From: Treponema sp.
GTDB lineage: Bacteria > Spirochaetota > Spirochaetia > Treponematales > Breznakiellaceae
Reading direction: 5' to 3'
DNA length: 64,000 nucleotides
NCBI GenBank assembly: GCA_009777535.1
Contig: WRLP01000009.1
Span: forward strand, 29,050 to 93,049
Made by a program: the position numbers and the translations under genes. A model generated the notes under the pieces. The model saw nothing but the letters and a program-made list of their open reading frames with translations. It ran no database searches and was not told the origin of the DNA. Shown one piece after another: positions 44,181 through 54,115 of this stretch (position 1 is the first letter of the stretch; each line of letters begins with the position of its first letter).

Positions 44181-45150
44181 TTATGGCGATTATGAATATG
44201 TAGATTCCAGCAAACCCATGTCTTTAAGCATATGGAAGAAGATGTTTCCGTTTGTTCTGCCTCAGAAAAAAAAGCTTATTTACTGCATGTGCTTTATGCT
44301 TTCCGTTGCGGTAATTGATGTGGTTTTTCCCCTTATTCTTGGCTATGTTATCAAGCACAACATTGAACCACGTTCCCTGGCAGGTTTGTGGAAGGTTCTC
44401 ATTTTTTCGATTTTCCTGATGATAGTACAGGCGGTAAATGTCCGTTTCTTTGTTGATCTTGGAGTGCGCATCGATGTTGCCATTGCGCGGGCGATACGAA
44501 ATGCTGTTTTTTTCCATCTGCAAAAATTAAGCCTTTCCTATTACAACAAGACGCCGGTCGGCTATATGATGGCGCGGACAAATTCCGATACCGGCCGTAT
44601 CGGCGAGCTGATTGCATGGGGTCTTATCGACTTTAGCTGGTCTGTTTTTTACTGTCTTGGCATTATCGCCGCCATGTTTATTCTGCACTGGCAGATGGCT
44701 CTTATCGTCTGTGTTACCATTGCGCCGCTGGCGCTCTTTACCTTGTTTTTCCAGAAGCGGATACTTTCGGTGAACCGTATCATGCGTAAACTCAATTCTA
44801 AAATGACCGGCGCCATGAACGAAGGCATTACCGGCTCGCGGACTGTAAAGGTATTGGTTGCCGAAGAACAGAGCCTTGCGGGATATTCAGCGATTACCGG
44901 CGAATATCGTTTTCATGCAAACCACATGGCGCGGCTCAGATCAATCTATATTCCGCTGGTTCTTTTTATTGGCTCCATAGCGACTGCCCTGGTATTGAGC
45001 TATGGCGGCTGGGAAATCACTGTTTTGGGAGCCGACCTTTCCGTTTTGGCTGTTTTTTACAGTATGCCGGCGGCTTTTTCTGGCCGGTTCAGAATATTGC
45101 CCGTATTATTACCGATTTTGTTTCTACCCAGCCCAATGTTGAGCGCGTAA
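44173..45150 (+). CDS. ABC exporter subunit B, N-terminal part (frameshifted)
   Basis: These 325 codons encode the first part of the partner exporter: six membrane helices (about 30-310). The reading frame ends early at 45150 with a non-homologous tail after residue about 301. The natural continuation (FFWPVQNIARI) is encoded one frame over from about 45078. The break is at a run of five T (45075-45079); one more T would restore a single 613-residue protein. The ATG at 44173 overlaps the subunit A stop. This may be a genuine loss of the pump or a sequencing error in a homopolymer. Confidence 0.8.
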   Translation: MGDYGDYEYVDSSKPMSLSIWKKMFPFVLPQKKKLIYCMCFMLSVAVIDVVFPLILGYVIKHNIEPRSLAGLWKVLIFSIFLMIVQAVNVRFFVDLGVRIDVAIARAIRNAVFFHLQKLSLSYYNKTPVGYMMARTNSDTGRIGELIAWGLIDFSWSVFYCLGIIAAMFILHWQMALIVCVTIAPLALFTLFFQKRILSVNRIMRKLNSKMTGAMNEGITGSRTVKVLVAEEQSLAGYSAITGEYRFHANHMARLRSIYIPLVLFIGSIATALVLSYGGWEITVLGADLSVLAVFYSMPAAFSGRFRILPVLLPILFLPSPMLSA

Positions 45151-45158
45151 CGGATATT

Positions 45159-46010
45159 TTGGAACAATGCCCGGGAATTACCGACAGGCCCGATGTTATC
45201 GAAAAATATGGCGACAATGTAAACGCGAAAAAAGAAAACTGGGAGCCCATTCTTGGGGATGTGGAATTCAGGGACGTGACGTTCATGTATCCCGACGGCC
45301 ATGAAAATATACTCGAACACTTTAACCTGCGTGTAGAGCGCGGAACATACATCGCCATTGTGGGAGAGACAGGCGCAGGTAAATCCACCATTGTAAACCT
45401 TGTTTGCCGGTTTTTCGAGCCGACATCAGGGGAAATTCTGATAGATGGCAGGGACTACCGGCAGCGGAGCCAGCTCTGGCTTCACAGCAGCCTGGGTTAT
45501 GTGCTGCAAACTCCGCATCTTTTTACCGGAACAATCCGTGACAATATCCGATATGGCCGGCTCGAAGCAAGCGACGGTGAAGTGGAAGCCGCCGCCGCAA
45601 GCATTCACGCTGACAGAATAATTGCCAAACTGGAGAAGGGCTTCGACACCGAGGTTGGCGAAGGCGGCGACCGCCTGTCTACCGGAGAAAAGCAGCTTAT
45701 TTCCCTGGCGCGGGCTGTTCTTGCCAATCCCCGGATATTTATTCTTGATGAGGCAACAAGTTCCGTGGATACCGAGATGGAAATGATTTTACAGAATGCG
45801 GTACATGCCCTGTTGGAAGGCAGAACGAGTTTTGTTATTGCCCACCGGCTGTCTACGATACGGAATGCCAACATAATTCTTGTTATCGAAGACGGGAAGA
45901 TTATTGAGCGGGGAAACCACAAAGAACTGATGGCTAGCCGCGGGCATTATTACAAATTATATACGCGCCAATTCGACGACGAAGCGGAAGAGAATGTGTT
46001 GCGGGGTTAA
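45159..46010 (+). CDS. ABC exporter subunit B, ATPase part (frameshifted)
   Basis: The open frame encodes the ATPase domain that belongs to the gene at 44173. Coding similarity begins upstream near 45078, but a start codon in this frame is only at 45159 (TTG), so the fragment is not an independent gene. Walker A is GETGAGKST, the signature LSTGEKQLISLARAV and Walker B IFILDEATSSVD. The Glu of the catalytic site is present, so this is the competent half that pairs with subunit A. Confidence 0.8.
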   Translation: MEQCPGITDRPDVIEKYGDNVNAKKENWEPILGDVEFRDVTFMYPDGHENILEHFNLRVERGTYIAIVGETGAGKSTIVNLVCRFFEPTSGEILIDGRDYRQRSQLWLHSSLGYVLQTPHLFTGTIRDNIRYGRLEASDGEVEAAAASIHADRIIAKLEKGFDTEVGEGGDRLSTGEKQLISLARAVLANPRIFILDEATSSVDTEMEMILQNAVHALLEGRTSFVIAHRLSTIRNANIILVIEDGKIIERGNHKELMASRGHYYKLYTRQFDDEAEENVLRG

Positions 46011-46051
46011 ACTTTCAGGTGATTCCGAGCGCCTGTATTTGGGAGGAAGCC

Positions 46052-46525
46052 CTAGCGCCGGACATCCGCCGAAGTAATACTGAGCCTTCCATCAGCCTTG
46101 CGGCTTGCAATCTTTTTAAAATATTCGAAATACTGTTTGTCCATTATTGCAATGTGGGTTAACACCCATTCTTTAAGGAACTTGGTAAATGTTGAAAGAG
46201 AGAATTTCCTGCCGGCTTCAAAATCCCGGATATTTTCTACAACCGTTAAAACAAAGGTATCGTGGGCTTTTTTATGTTCGCGATAGCCGGAAAATTTTGT
46301 GGCTATCATTATTTTTTCTTCTGTTGCAAAGTGAATTTTTACATAGTTGACCGCTTTTTGAATAACAGACTGAAAATAGACGCGTTCAACCGCAGCATCA
46401 CCCACAGCATGATTAAACATATCATTGACCAGCTCCAGCAAACCCTTGTGCTGCTCATCGATCAATTTTATGCCCACGGAAAATGTGGAAGACCACGTTA
46501 CTAATTCCGACTTAGTTTTCGCCAT
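46052..46525 (-). CDS. Bacteriohemerythrin
   Basis: The product is 157 residues. All di-iron ligands are present: His26 (DEQHKGL), His65 and Glu69 (HFATEE), His84 and His88 (HKKAH), and His124 and Asp129 (HIAIMD). It binds O2 reversibly and in anaerobes may deliver, store or detoxify oxygen. The ATG at 46525 lies 24 bases past the predicted transcription start; a frame to 46564 has no support. The gene is monocistronic. Confidence 0.93.
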   Translation of the reverse strand: MAKTKSELVTWSSTFSVGIKLIDEQHKGLLELVNDMFNHAVGDAAVERVYFQSVIQKAVNYVKIHFATEEKIMIATKFSGYREHKKAHDTFVLTVVENIRDFEAGRKFSLSTFTKFLKEWVLTHIAIMDKQYFEYFKKIASRKADGRLSITSADVRR

Positions 46526-46555
46526 CGTATACCGCCATTTTGTATGTCTCGCATA

Positions 46556-46584
46556 ATTATACATATAATTATCGGATAATTCAA
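46556..46584 (-). promoter_or_regulatory. Promoter of the hemerythrin gene
   Basis: On the minus strand TTGAAT (46584-46579) and TATAAT (46561-46556) are 17 bases apart. Transcription should start near 46549. Confidence 0.6.
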
Positions 46585-46678
46585 CAGGAATTTCACGAAA
46601 TTAATATATCTATAATACAGTATTCATGATTATTAGCTAAAAAATCAACTATATTGTGAAAACAAACAAAAAACGCTG

Positions 46679-47797
46679 TTAATCCGTCAAATCTGAAAGG
46701 GAAATTGGCTTTGGACTGTCGTTTTGGCCTTCGATTTTGGCCAATTCTTCGAGCAGTTCCCGTCCCCTGCGAGACAGTTTTTCGGGTATTTTGACCATCA
46801 GTTTTATGTAAAGATTGCCACGCCGCACCCCCGAGGGAACCCCCTCGTCGCGGATTCGCAGCATTTTACCGTTTTGGATACCCGCCGGCACTTTTACCTT
46901 GATTGTTTTGTTGTCCAGAGTGGTAACATGGATATCGGCCCCCAGGGCAGCCTGGCTTACCGATATGGGAACTGCGCAGTAAAGGTCGTAATCCTGGCGC
47001 TCAAAGTATTCGTGGGGCTTTATCCTGATAAATACATAAAGATCCCCCGGGGGGCCGCCGTTTGCGCCGGCGTCGCCCTGCTTGGGAATAACTACCCGCT
47101 TGCCGTTTTCCACCCCCGCGGGAATGGTTACCATGATTTTCTGCCGCTTTTTCTGGGTACCGGAGCCCCCGCAGTCCCGGCAGGGCTGTTCGATAATGTA
47201 GCCTTCGCCGCCGCAGTTGTGGCAGGTAGAGGCTACCGAGAAAAACCCCTGGCTGTGCCTTATTTGCCCTGATCCCTGACAGGCAGGACAGGTTTTCTTG
47301 CCCGCTCCGTTGGCGGCGCCGGAACCCTTGCAGGTGGGGCAAGACTCGTTGTGGGAATATTGAATTTCAACCTTTGTACCGAAAACGGCGTCCTTAAACA
47401 GGATTTCGATGTCATAGCGGAGATTGGCGCCCTGCCTGGCGCCGCCTCTTCCCGAGGTTCCCCTGCGGAAACCGCCGCCGCCGAAAAGGTCGAAAATACT
47501 GGAAAAATCCCCGAAGATATCCTCGAAGCCCCTGAATACCGTGGAATAGTCGCGGGGGCCTCCTGCCATGCCCTCGACGCCGGCGAAGCCGAATTGATCA
47601 TAAGCCGCTTTTTTCTGGTCGTCGGCAAGAATTTCGTATGCCTCTGTGGCTTCTTTGAATTTTTCCTCGGCTTCCTTGTTGCCGGGGTTTTTATCAGGGT
47701 GATACTGAATAGCGAGTTTACGGTACGACTTTTTTATATCGTCTTTCGAGGCGTTTTTTTGTACTCCGAGAACCTCATAGTAGTCGCGCTTTGCCAT
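46679..47797 (-). CDS. dnaJ: Chaperone DnaJ
   Basis: The product is 372 residues. The J domain (HPD in YHPDKNPG, residues about 32-39) is followed by a Gly/Phe region with GGGGF and four CxxCxGxG zinc motifs ([32 protein letters not shown]). It stimulates DnaK and presents unfolded proteins. The ATG at 47797 is preferred to the frame start at 47824 because [12 protein letters not shown] is the family beginning and AGGGG lies upstream. It follows dnaK with a large palindrome in between. Confidence 0.97.
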   Translation of the reverse strand: MAKRDYYEVLGVQKNASKDDIKKSYRKLAIQYHPDKNPGNKEAEEKFKEATEAYEILADDQKKAAYDQFGFAGVEGMAGGPRDYSTVFRGFEDIFGDFSSIFDLFGGGGFRRGTSGRGGARQGANLRYDIEILFKDAVFGTKVEIQYSHNESCPTCKGSGAANGAGKKTCPACQGSGQIRHSQGFFSVASTCHNCGGEGYIIEQPCRDCGGSGTQKKRQKIMVTIPAGVENGKRVVIPKQGDAGANGGPPGDLYVFIRIKPHEYFERQDYDLYCAVPISVSQAALGADIHVTTLDNKTIKVKVPAGIQNGKMLRIRDEGVPSGVRRGNLYIKLMVKIPEKLSRRGRELLEELAKIEGQNDSPKPISLSDLTD

Positions 47798-47812
47798 CAC
47801 GAAGCCCCTACC

Positions 47813-47943
47813 GTGGAAAAACACCGTGTTAAATTAACTTGGGGTCCTCCGGTAAACTCGAAGCTGTCGAAGACAGCCACCCTCTGGCGAGGGCCGCAGT
47901 TCACCGGCCACCCCATGTTAAATTTTCCCGGGTGTTTTTCCAC
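47813..47943. repeat. 131-bp imperfect palindrome between dnaK and dnaJ
   Basis: The outer 13 bases (gtggaaaaacacc, 47813-47825) match 47931-47943 perfectly as an inverted repeat. About 30 further bases pair imperfectly (around ggggt and ccggt). The centre folds into two small hairpins: gctgtc/gacagc (47863-47877) and ccctc/gaggg (47880-47893). It fills most of the 184-base gap. It could be a miniature inverted-repeat element or an RNA structure that controls dnaJ. Confidence 0.75.
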
Positions 47944-47981
47944 AAAAGAATCGTGAAGGCAAAGCGCTGCACACGAAAATA

Positions 47982-49922
47982 TCATTTTTCGTCGACCACT
48001 TCGTAGTCGGCGTCTTCTGCGCTCTTGGTATTATCGCCGCCGGACGGATTGGGGCCGCCCATATTGGGATCAAAGCCCTGCCCGCCCATGCCGGGGCCTG
48101 CGCCGTCCGGCTGCTGGGCGCCCTGCTGTTTGTAAATCTCCTCGGCGATTTTATACGACACCTGCTTTAGCGCTTCGGTTTTATCCTTAATTGTCTGAAT
48201 ATCGCCGCCTTCAAGGGCTCTGCGCAATTCGGCAATAGCTTCCTCGGTTTTAGACTTGTCTGCTTCGTTCACCTTGTCGCCCAAGTCCTTGATGTTTTTT
48301 TCTGTGCCATAGATCATTGCGTCCGCCTCATTGCGAACCTCGGCCTTCTCCCGCTCTTTTTTATCTTCCTCGGCGTGGAGTTCCGCTTCTTTTACCATGC
48401 GGTCAATTTCCTGATCGTTAAGGCCGCTGGAACTTTCGATGCGGATTTTCTGCTCCTTGCCCGTACCCAGGTCTTTCGCGCTGACATGAACAATGCCGTT
48501 TGCGTCTATGTCGAAAGTAACCTCGATCTGCGGAACTCCACGCGGTGCGGGCGGAATGCCGACAAGATCGAAGCGGCCGAGTACACGGTTCTGGTTTGCC
48601 ATTTCCCGCTCACCCTGCAATACCTGTATTGATACAGCAGTCTGGCCGTCAGCCGCTGTAGAAAAAATCTGGCTCTTTCTGGTTGGGATCGTTGTGTTGC
48701 GCGTAATCAGTTTTGTCATTACGCCGCCCAGTGTCTCGATACCGAGCGAAAGGGGAGTAACGTCCAGCAGCAGCACATCTTTTACATCGCCGCCGAGGAT
48801 CCCGCCCTGAATCGCCGCGCCCACAGCAACGGCCTCGTCGGGGTTTACTCCCTTGTTGGGTTCTTTTTTGAACAGGTCTTTGACAATCTGCTGCACTGCA
48901 GGAATTCTTGTGGAACCGCCGACAAGTATAACCTCGTCAATTTGATCCGCGCTCAACCCTGCGTCCTTAAGCGCTTTTATGCAGGGTTCTTTTGAACGCT
49001 CCAGCAAATCTTCCACCATCTGCTCGAACTTTGCCCTGGTCAGGGATTTTTGCAGATGCTTGGGTCCGCTCTGGTCGGCGGTAATAAAGGGCAGGTTCAC
49101 TTCGGTGCTCTGCATGGCGGATAACTCAATCTTCGCCTTTTCCGCCGCTTCGCGCAGACGCTGCAATGCCATGCGATCCTGCCCCAGATCGATTCCTGTG
49201 TCTTTTTTAAACTCGGCAATCAGCCACTCCATTACGCGGCGGTCAAAATCGTCGCCCCCAAGATGAGTGTCGCCGTTTGTTGCCTTTACCTCGAAAACGC
49301 CTTCGCCCAGTTCCAGAATGGAAATATCAAAAGTACCGCCGCCAAGATCGTAGACTGCGATTGTTTTCTCTTTTTTCTGGTCTTTATTAAAACCGAATGC
49401 CAAAGATGCGGCGGTCGGCTCGTTGATGATCCGCTTTACTTCCAGGCCGGCGATTTTTCCGGCGTCTTTTGTCGCCTGCCGCTGTGCATCGTTAAAATAT
49501 GCCGGAACTGTAATTACCGCTTCGGTAACAGTTTCGCCCAGATAGTCCTCGGCGGTTTTTTTCATTTTCTGCAAGATGAAGGCGGAAATCTCCTGGGGTG
49601 AATATTTTTTCCCGTCGATATCAATCCGCACATCGCTGCCCTGTTCCGTTATGTGATACGGAACCAGCTTCATCTCGTTCGAAACTTCCGAAAAACGGCG
49701 CCCCATAAAACGCTTAATCGAATAAACTGTGTTTTCCGGATTGGTGATTATTTGGTTTTTTGCAGGCGCGCCGACAATGCGTTCGCCTTTGTTTGTAAAA
49801 CCGACAATGGAGGGAGTTGTACGCCCCCCTTCGGAATTCTGAATAACCACCGGCTCTCCGCCCTCAAGAACAGAAACGCACGAATTGGTGGTACCCAGGT
49901 CGATGCCAATAATTTTACCCAT
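47982..49922 (-). CDS. dnaK: Chaperone DnaK
   Basis: The product is 646 residues, full-length Hsp70. [14 protein letters not shown] at the N-terminus, [14 protein letters not shown] (about 191-204) and [14 protein letters not shown] (about 378-391) are signature blocks. It ends in a Gly-rich linker and EVVDEK. AAGGAG precedes the ATG. It is the middle gene of grpE-dnaK-dnaJ; no CIRCE element is seen before any of them. Confidence 0.98.
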   Translation of the reverse strand: MGKIIGIDLGTTNSCVSVLEGGEPVVIQNSEGGRTTPSIVGFTNKGERIVGAPAKNQIITNPENTVYSIKRFMGRRFSEVSNEMKLVPYHITEQGSDVRIDIDGKKYSPQEISAFILQKMKKTAEDYLGETVTEAVITVPAYFNDAQRQATKDAGKIAGLEVKRIINEPTAASLAFGFNKDQKKEKTIAVYDLGGGTFDISILELGEGVFEVKATNGDTHLGGDDFDRRVMEWLIAEFKKDTGIDLGQDRMALQRLREAAEKAKIELSAMQSTEVNLPFITADQSGPKHLQKSLTRAKFEQMVEDLLERSKEPCIKALKDAGLSADQIDEVILVGGSTRIPAVQQIVKDLFKKEPNKGVNPDEAVAVGAAIQGGILGGDVKDVLLLDVTPLSLGIETLGGVMTKLITRNTTIPTRKSQIFSTAADGQTAVSIQVLQGEREMANQNRVLGRFDLVGIPPAPRGVPQIEVTFDIDANGIVHVSAKDLGTGKEQKIRIESSSGLNDQEIDRMVKEAELHAEEDKKEREKAEVRNEADAMIYGTEKNIKDLGDKVNEADKSKTEEAIAELRRALEGGDIQTIKDKTEALKQVSYKIAEEIYKQQGAQQPDGAGPGMGGQGFDPNMGGPNPSGGDNTKSAEDADYEVVDEK

Positions 49923-49997
49923 TTTTAAACTCCTTCCATAACTATATTAAATTTTTCTTATATTTTTAAGGCTTTTACGCCTTGCTTTGCACTGCCG

Positions 49998-50672
49998 CTA
50001 TTCATTCCCGCCCTGCTCTTCCGGCATTGTAACTTTTACCTTTGCAGCCCTTAGAAGCCGGTCTTTCAACAAATAACCCCGGATAAGGTCTTCGCTGACA
50101 ACCGCCTCGGCTGCGTCGGGGGACTTTTCTACCATTAGGGCTTCATGTATATTTGGATCGAATGGCTCTCCAACCGAATTGAAGCGCTTTAGCCCCCACT
50201 TGCTTTCCAACTGGCCGACAAGCCGTTTTTCTATCATTTTAACGCCGTCCAGAAAGCCTGTAAAATCCTTTGCGCCTTCCGCCGACTGAATAGCCCGCTC
50301 AAAGTCGTCAATTATGGTGATAATGTCCAAAAGCAGGCTTTGGTTGGCAAATTCAATGGCGCTTTGCTTTTCCTGGTTCATTCGTTTGCGGAAATTTTCG
50401 AAATCCGCGGCTTTTCGCAGTAATTGGTCGGTAATATCGGCCAATTTTTCTTCCAACCCGGCGATAACTTCTTCCGGAGTCTGTTCCACCGGCGGCCCTT
50501 CATTATTATCAGCTTGATTTTGCGCGGCTTCCGCCTCATTATTCTTTTCTTTTACTTCAGACTCCGGTGTTTTGCCGGCTTCTTCGGCTCCGGATAGATC
50601 ATTTTCAATATTTATTCCCATTTTCGCACTCATTCCCATTTTTAACTCATGATCCATGCTGAATTTTGACAT
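49998..50672 (-). CDS. grpE: Nucleotide exchange factor GrpE
   Basis: The product is 224 residues. An acidic, low-complexity head (about 25-65) and a long coiled-coil (about 66-130) precede the beta domain with GEPFDPNIHEAL. It releases ADP from DnaK. The ATG at 50672 has AAGGACGG upstream. The gene heads the heat-shock unit, with no hrcA next to it, and diverges from mtlD. Confidence 0.95.
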   Translation of the reverse strand: MSKFSMDHELKMGMSAKMGINIENDLSGAEEAGKTPESEVKEKNNEAEAAQNQADNNEGPPVEQTPEEVIAGLEEKLADITDQLLRKAADFENFRKRMNQEKQSAIEFANQSLLLDIITIIDDFERAIQSAEGAKDFTGFLDGVKMIEKRLVGQLESKWGLKRFNSVGEPFDPNIHEALMVEKSPDAAEAVVSEDLIRGYLLKDRLLRAAKVKVTMPEEQGGNE

Positions 50673-50778
50673 TTTACCGTCCTTATTTTAAAATGTACGA
50701 GATTCTCCTAAGTTAAAAATACTAAAATACTGCTTTTGGGTCAAGAAAATTCGGCGTAAAAGCTGCGGAGTATTCAAG

Positions 50779-51939
50779 ATGATGCGTGCGGTAATGTATG
50801 GAGCGGGCAATATTGGCCGGGGATTTATCGGACAGCTTTTTGCGGATTCCGGTTATAAAATCACCTTTATTGATACGGCGAAGCCGGTTGTAGATGCCCT
50901 TAACAGGGAAGGCCGCTATCCCGTCAGGTTTATTTCCAATGATGGCAGCCGCGGCATTTGGGTTGGGGGCGTCAGCGCGGTAAACGGCGAGGACAGGGAG
51001 AAAACGGCGGAGGCCATTGCGGCGGCGGACATTATGGCCACAGCGGTGGGAGTGCGGATACTGCCCCATATTGCGCCTCTTATCGCACAGGGAATCAAAA
51101 AGCGATTTTCCCGCAACGATGCGCCTTTGAATATCATTATCTGTGAAAACCTGATAGAGGCCGATAAATTGCTGGGAAAACTGATCAAGGAAAACCTTGA
51201 TACTAAAGAACAGCTCCTGTTCGATCAACGAATTGGTCTTGTGGAGGCTTCCATAGGGCGCATGGTTCCCATTCAGACCGCTGAAATGCGTGACGGGAAC
51301 CCCCTGCGAATATGTACAGAGGAATACAGCTTTCTACCTGTCGATAAAAATGCGTTCAGGGGAAAAATCCCCGTAATAAAAGGAATGGAGGCCTTTGATA
51401 ATTTTGCTTTTTTTATAGAACGAAAGCTCTTTATTCACAATATGGGACACGGGATTTGCGCGTACCTTGGAATGTTTTTTGGGGATACTTTCATTTATGA
51501 AGCTATAAACCGCAGAGATATCCTCTCTATTGCCCAAAGCGCCATGATGGAAAGCGCCCGGGCCCTGTCTAAAAGGTATAAAGTTCCCCTTGCCGGCCTG
51601 GAAGACCACATTAATGACCTGCTTAGCCGCTTTTCGAACCGGGCGCTGGGCGATACCTGCGCCAGGGTCGGTGGGGATACAGCCCGCAAACTCGGAGCGG
51701 AAGATCGCTTTATCGGCGCAATCCGCCTTTGTGAAGAAGAAGCTGTTACGCCGGCATGCATTTCCATCGGTGCCGCAGCGGCACTTTTTCGCCATCTTGA
51801 TGATAGTAATTCCCCACAAGACCCGGAAACCGCTGCAAAAGCTTTATTTCAGCTGTCAGGCCTGTCTCAGGCTTCTCCTGCCGGAAACCTTGTTCTTTCG
51901 ATGTATTCCACACAATTTTTAAAAAAACCGCTAAAGTAA
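50779..51939 (+). CDS. mtlD: Mannitol-1-phosphate 5-dehydrogenase
   Basis: The product is 386 residues. GAGNIGRGFIGQ at the N-terminus is the NAD-binding loop of the long-chain polyol dehydrogenases, followed by the second domain with the conserved lysine region near NMGHGICAYLG (about 219-229). It turns mannitol 1-phosphate into fructose 6-phosphate. No mannitol PTS gene lies next to it. GGAG precedes the ATG. Confidence 0.92.
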   Translation: MMRAVMYGAGNIGRGFIGQLFADSGYKITFIDTAKPVVDALNREGRYPVRFISNDGSRGIWVGGVSAVNGEDREKTAEAIAAADIMATAVGVRILPHIAPLIAQGIKKRFSRNDAPLNIIICENLIEADKLLGKLIKENLDTKEQLLFDQRIGLVEASIGRMVPIQTAEMRDGNPLRICTEEYSFLPVDKNAFRGKIPVIKGMEAFDNFAFFIERKLFIHNMGHGICAYLGMFFGDTFIYEAINRRDILSIAQSAMMESARALSKRYKVPLAGLEDHINDLLSRFSNRALGDTCARVGGDTARKLGAEDRFIGAIRLCEEEAVTPACISIGAAAALFRHLDDSNSPQDPETAAKALFQLSGLSQASPAGNLVLSMYSTQFLKKPLK

Positions 51940-51976
51940 ATATTTTCCCTGCCGACAATGATGTGGGGGGACTATT

Positions 51977-52438
51977 TTGGCATACGATACCGCACGGGCA
52001 GATACTGCCCTGACCACTTATAAGGAAACCAGGATAAAGACAGCCAGCCAGGGCCAGCTGATCATTATGCTGTATGATGAGTCCATAAGAAGGCTGAACA
52101 GGGCTCTTGAACTGATGGATTTGAACTCCAAAGGAAAGAAAGTACCCGGAAGAATAGAGCAAATAAGCAAATGCATTATGAAAACCGAGGAAATTATCAC
52201 AGAATTGATGGTTTCCCTGGATTTTGAGCAGGGGGGAGATATATCCAGGAATCTTTTTGCCCTGTATGCATGGTTTAACAGGGAACTTCTTGAAGCGAAT
52301 ATAGCCCAGGACAGAGACAGGCTGTCGGCAGTCAGAGACATGATTGGCGATTTAAGGGAAACCTGGTATGAAATTGTTAACAAAACCGTGACAGAAATCG
52401 AAAATCGTGAGATACTTGGTATAAACATTGCCGGTTAA
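51977..52438 (+). CDS. fliS: Flagellar export chaperone FliS
   Basis: The product is 153 residues. The family core TASQGQLIIMLYDESIRRL is in residues about 22-40, followed by KGKKVPGRIEQISK and a helical tail. FliS caps the C-terminus of flagellin until export. It starts with TTG (51977) with a GGGGGG ribosome site, which the spacing supports. A FlgN-like gene follows 19 bases later. Confidence 0.9.
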   Translation: MAYDTARADTALTTYKETRIKTASQGQLIIMLYDESIRRLNRALELMDLNSKGKKVPGRIEQISKCIMKTEEIITELMVSLDFEQGGDISRNLFALYAWFNRELLEANIAQDRDRLSAVRDMIGDLRETWYEIVNKTVTEIENREILGINIAG

Positions 52439-52457
52439 CTCGTTATTGGAGGGGAAT

Positions 52458-53024
52458 ATGAGTGTTTTGGTAAATGAAAAAATTGATATTAACACCGCCG
52501 GCGCTGGCAGTGATATTGATTCTTCGGAACTTGCCCAGCGGATCGCCATTTTAAGGCGTTTCAGAACCCTGCTGACACAGCAGAGGGACCGGTTCCGGTC
52601 TTATCTGGAAGTGCTGGATAAACAGCAGGATACCATCGAATCCGGCAGCGCCGAGGATCTGCTGTCCTATGTCGAGATGGAAGAAAAGATCGTCGCTGAT
52701 ATTTTTTCCATTCAGAAAGTTATCGATCCGCTGGAGGAAATGTACCGCTCTGTCATTTCCGGTTTTGGGCCTGGCGTCGCTCCCAGCAGAGACACGCTGA
52801 CATCCGAGGGTGCCGATGAAGTTCCAAGCCTGAAAGCAGCTCTTGAGGATCTTAAAAACCAGGCTGTTATCCGTTCCACCAAGAACAAGGAACTGTTGTC
52901 CAGGCGCATGGTTGAACTGCGCTCTGAAATTAAAGCCCTGCGAAATAACCCCTTTATGGCAAACTCGCGGCAGACAACATTTAATGACGAAAAAACGGCT
53001 TCCATGATAGACATTCAGGGCTGA
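52458..53024 (+). CDS. FlgN-like flagellar chaperone
   Basis: The product is 188 residues and helical, with two long coiled stretches (about 20-90 and 125-165). Length, position after fliS and the QRDRFRSYLEVLDKQQ segment fit the FlgN family, which carries hook-associated proteins. Similarity is too weak to be sure. GGAGGGGAAT precedes the ATG. Confidence 0.65.
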   Translation: MSVLVNEKIDINTAGAGSDIDSSELAQRIAILRRFRTLLTQQRDRFRSYLEVLDKQQDTIESGSAEDLLSYVEMEEKIVADIFSIQKVIDPLEEMYRSVISGFGPGVAPSRDTLTSEGADEVPSLKAALEDLKNQAVIRSTKNKELLSRRMVELRSEIKALRNNPFMANSRQTTFNDEKTASMIDIQG

Positions 53025-53041
53025 CGGACACGCGCTGTTTC

Positions 53042-53722
53042 CTAAAACAGCAGTATGCAGATAACACTGGTAATTATTCCCATAATACTCATCGCAAGTC
53101 CGCTCATTGCCCCTTCTGTTTCACCTAACTCTATCGCTGTTGCGGTGCCTACAGCATGCCCCGATGTTCCCATGGCAACTCCGGCTGCAACGGGATCTTT
53201 CAGCTTAAAGACCTTGATAAAAAACGGCGAGAACGCCGCGCTTACGGCTCCTGTAACGATTACCGCTGTTACGGTAAGGCCGGCAAGACCGCCGCCCCTG
53301 CGGGACAGGTCGAGGGCAATTGCAGTTGTTACCGACTTGGGCAGTATGGACATTGTTATTACGCTATCAAGGCCGAGGAGTCCGGAAAAAATCCACACGC
53401 TGAACAGCGATGTCAGGGCGCCGGCCGTGCAGCCCCCAAGAATGGGAATGATGTTTGCCTTTAGCTGATCCCGCTGGCGGTAAATACGTAGGGCGAGAAT
53501 AACCGTTACAGGGCCGATAAACATGGTGATTATGTTTCCGCCGGCGAGGTACTGTTCCAGAGTAAGAGGACTGTAAATTAATATCAGTATGATCAAGACA
53601 CTGGCCGTTACCATGGGATTGGTTAACGGGGATGGTAAAAGTTTCCTGATATAAAGCCCAATCGCATAACAGGCGATAGTAATAAGAATTCCGAAAACGG
53701 GCAGGGATAAAAGAGCTTCCAT
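53042..53722 (-). CDS. lrgB: LrgB/CidB family membrane protein
   Basis: The product is 226 residues with about seven membrane segments. The GTSGHAVGTATAIELG segment near the C-terminus is the family hallmark. With LrgA it forms the holin-antiholin-like pair that in other bacteria affects murein hydrolase release or pyruvate uptake. It begins on the base after the lrgA stop. Confidence 0.9.
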   Translation of the reverse strand: MEALLSLPVFGILITIACYAIGLYIRKLLPSPLTNPMVTASVLIILILIYSPLTLEQYLAGGNIITMFIGPVTVILALRIYRQRDQLKANIIPILGGCTAGALTSLFSVWIFSGLLGLDSVITMSILPKSVTTAIALDLSRRGGGLAGLTVTAVIVTGAVSAAFSPFFIKVFKLKDPVAAGVAMGTSGHAVGTATAIELGETEGAMSGLAMSIMGIITSVICILLF

Positions 53723-54079
53723 TTATTTTTTCCTGTTTAAAATAATGCGCAAAAGCCTGGTTGTTCCATAAGTTACAAAAAACGTGATAAAAGTACAAAC
53801 TATTCCGATAAAGAGCAGCTTCCACAGTACCGGCAGAATTACGGAGAAACTCTGAATAATGGTAACTGCCGCGGGAAGAAAGAAAAATGCCATTATGCCG
53901 CTTAAAAAATCCGAACATTCACCGATGTGTTCGGGTTTTAGCAGTTTGAATCCCAAGGCAAGCAACATAAGAAGCAGCCCCGCAACGCTGGCTGGAAACC
54001 CGCCCGGAATAAAACGGGCAAAAATTTCTCCGGCAAAGGCAAAGGATAAAATCAATCCAAGTTGTTTAATATACTTCAT
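53723..54079 (-). CDS. lrgA: LrgA/CidA holin-like protein
   Basis: The product is 118 residues with four membrane helices. FIPGGFPASVAGLLLMLLAL (about 23-42) is the family core. It precedes lrgB without a gap. No lrgR or cidR regulator is near; the start has a weak ribosome site. Confidence 0.88.
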   Translation of the reverse strand: MKYIKQLGLILSFAFAGEIFARFIPGGFPASVAGLLLMLLALGFKLLKPEHIGECSDFLSGIMAFFFLPAAVTIIQSFSVILPVLWKLLFIGIVCTFITFFVTYGTTRLLRIILNRKK

Positions 54080-54115
54080 GATATCAGTTTAGTTTAATGT
54101 AAATTTGTTTTCCAG

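Noticed and set aside
45070..45085. Programmed -1 frameshift making one ABC protein from two frames
   Set aside because: The T5 tract allows a P-site slip, but no stimulatory stem-loop or Shine-Dalgarno-like signal was found and ABC exporters are not known to use this. A one-base loss is simpler.
50673..50778. CIRCE operator before grpE
   Set aside because: No TTAGCACTC/GAGTGCTAA pair is found.
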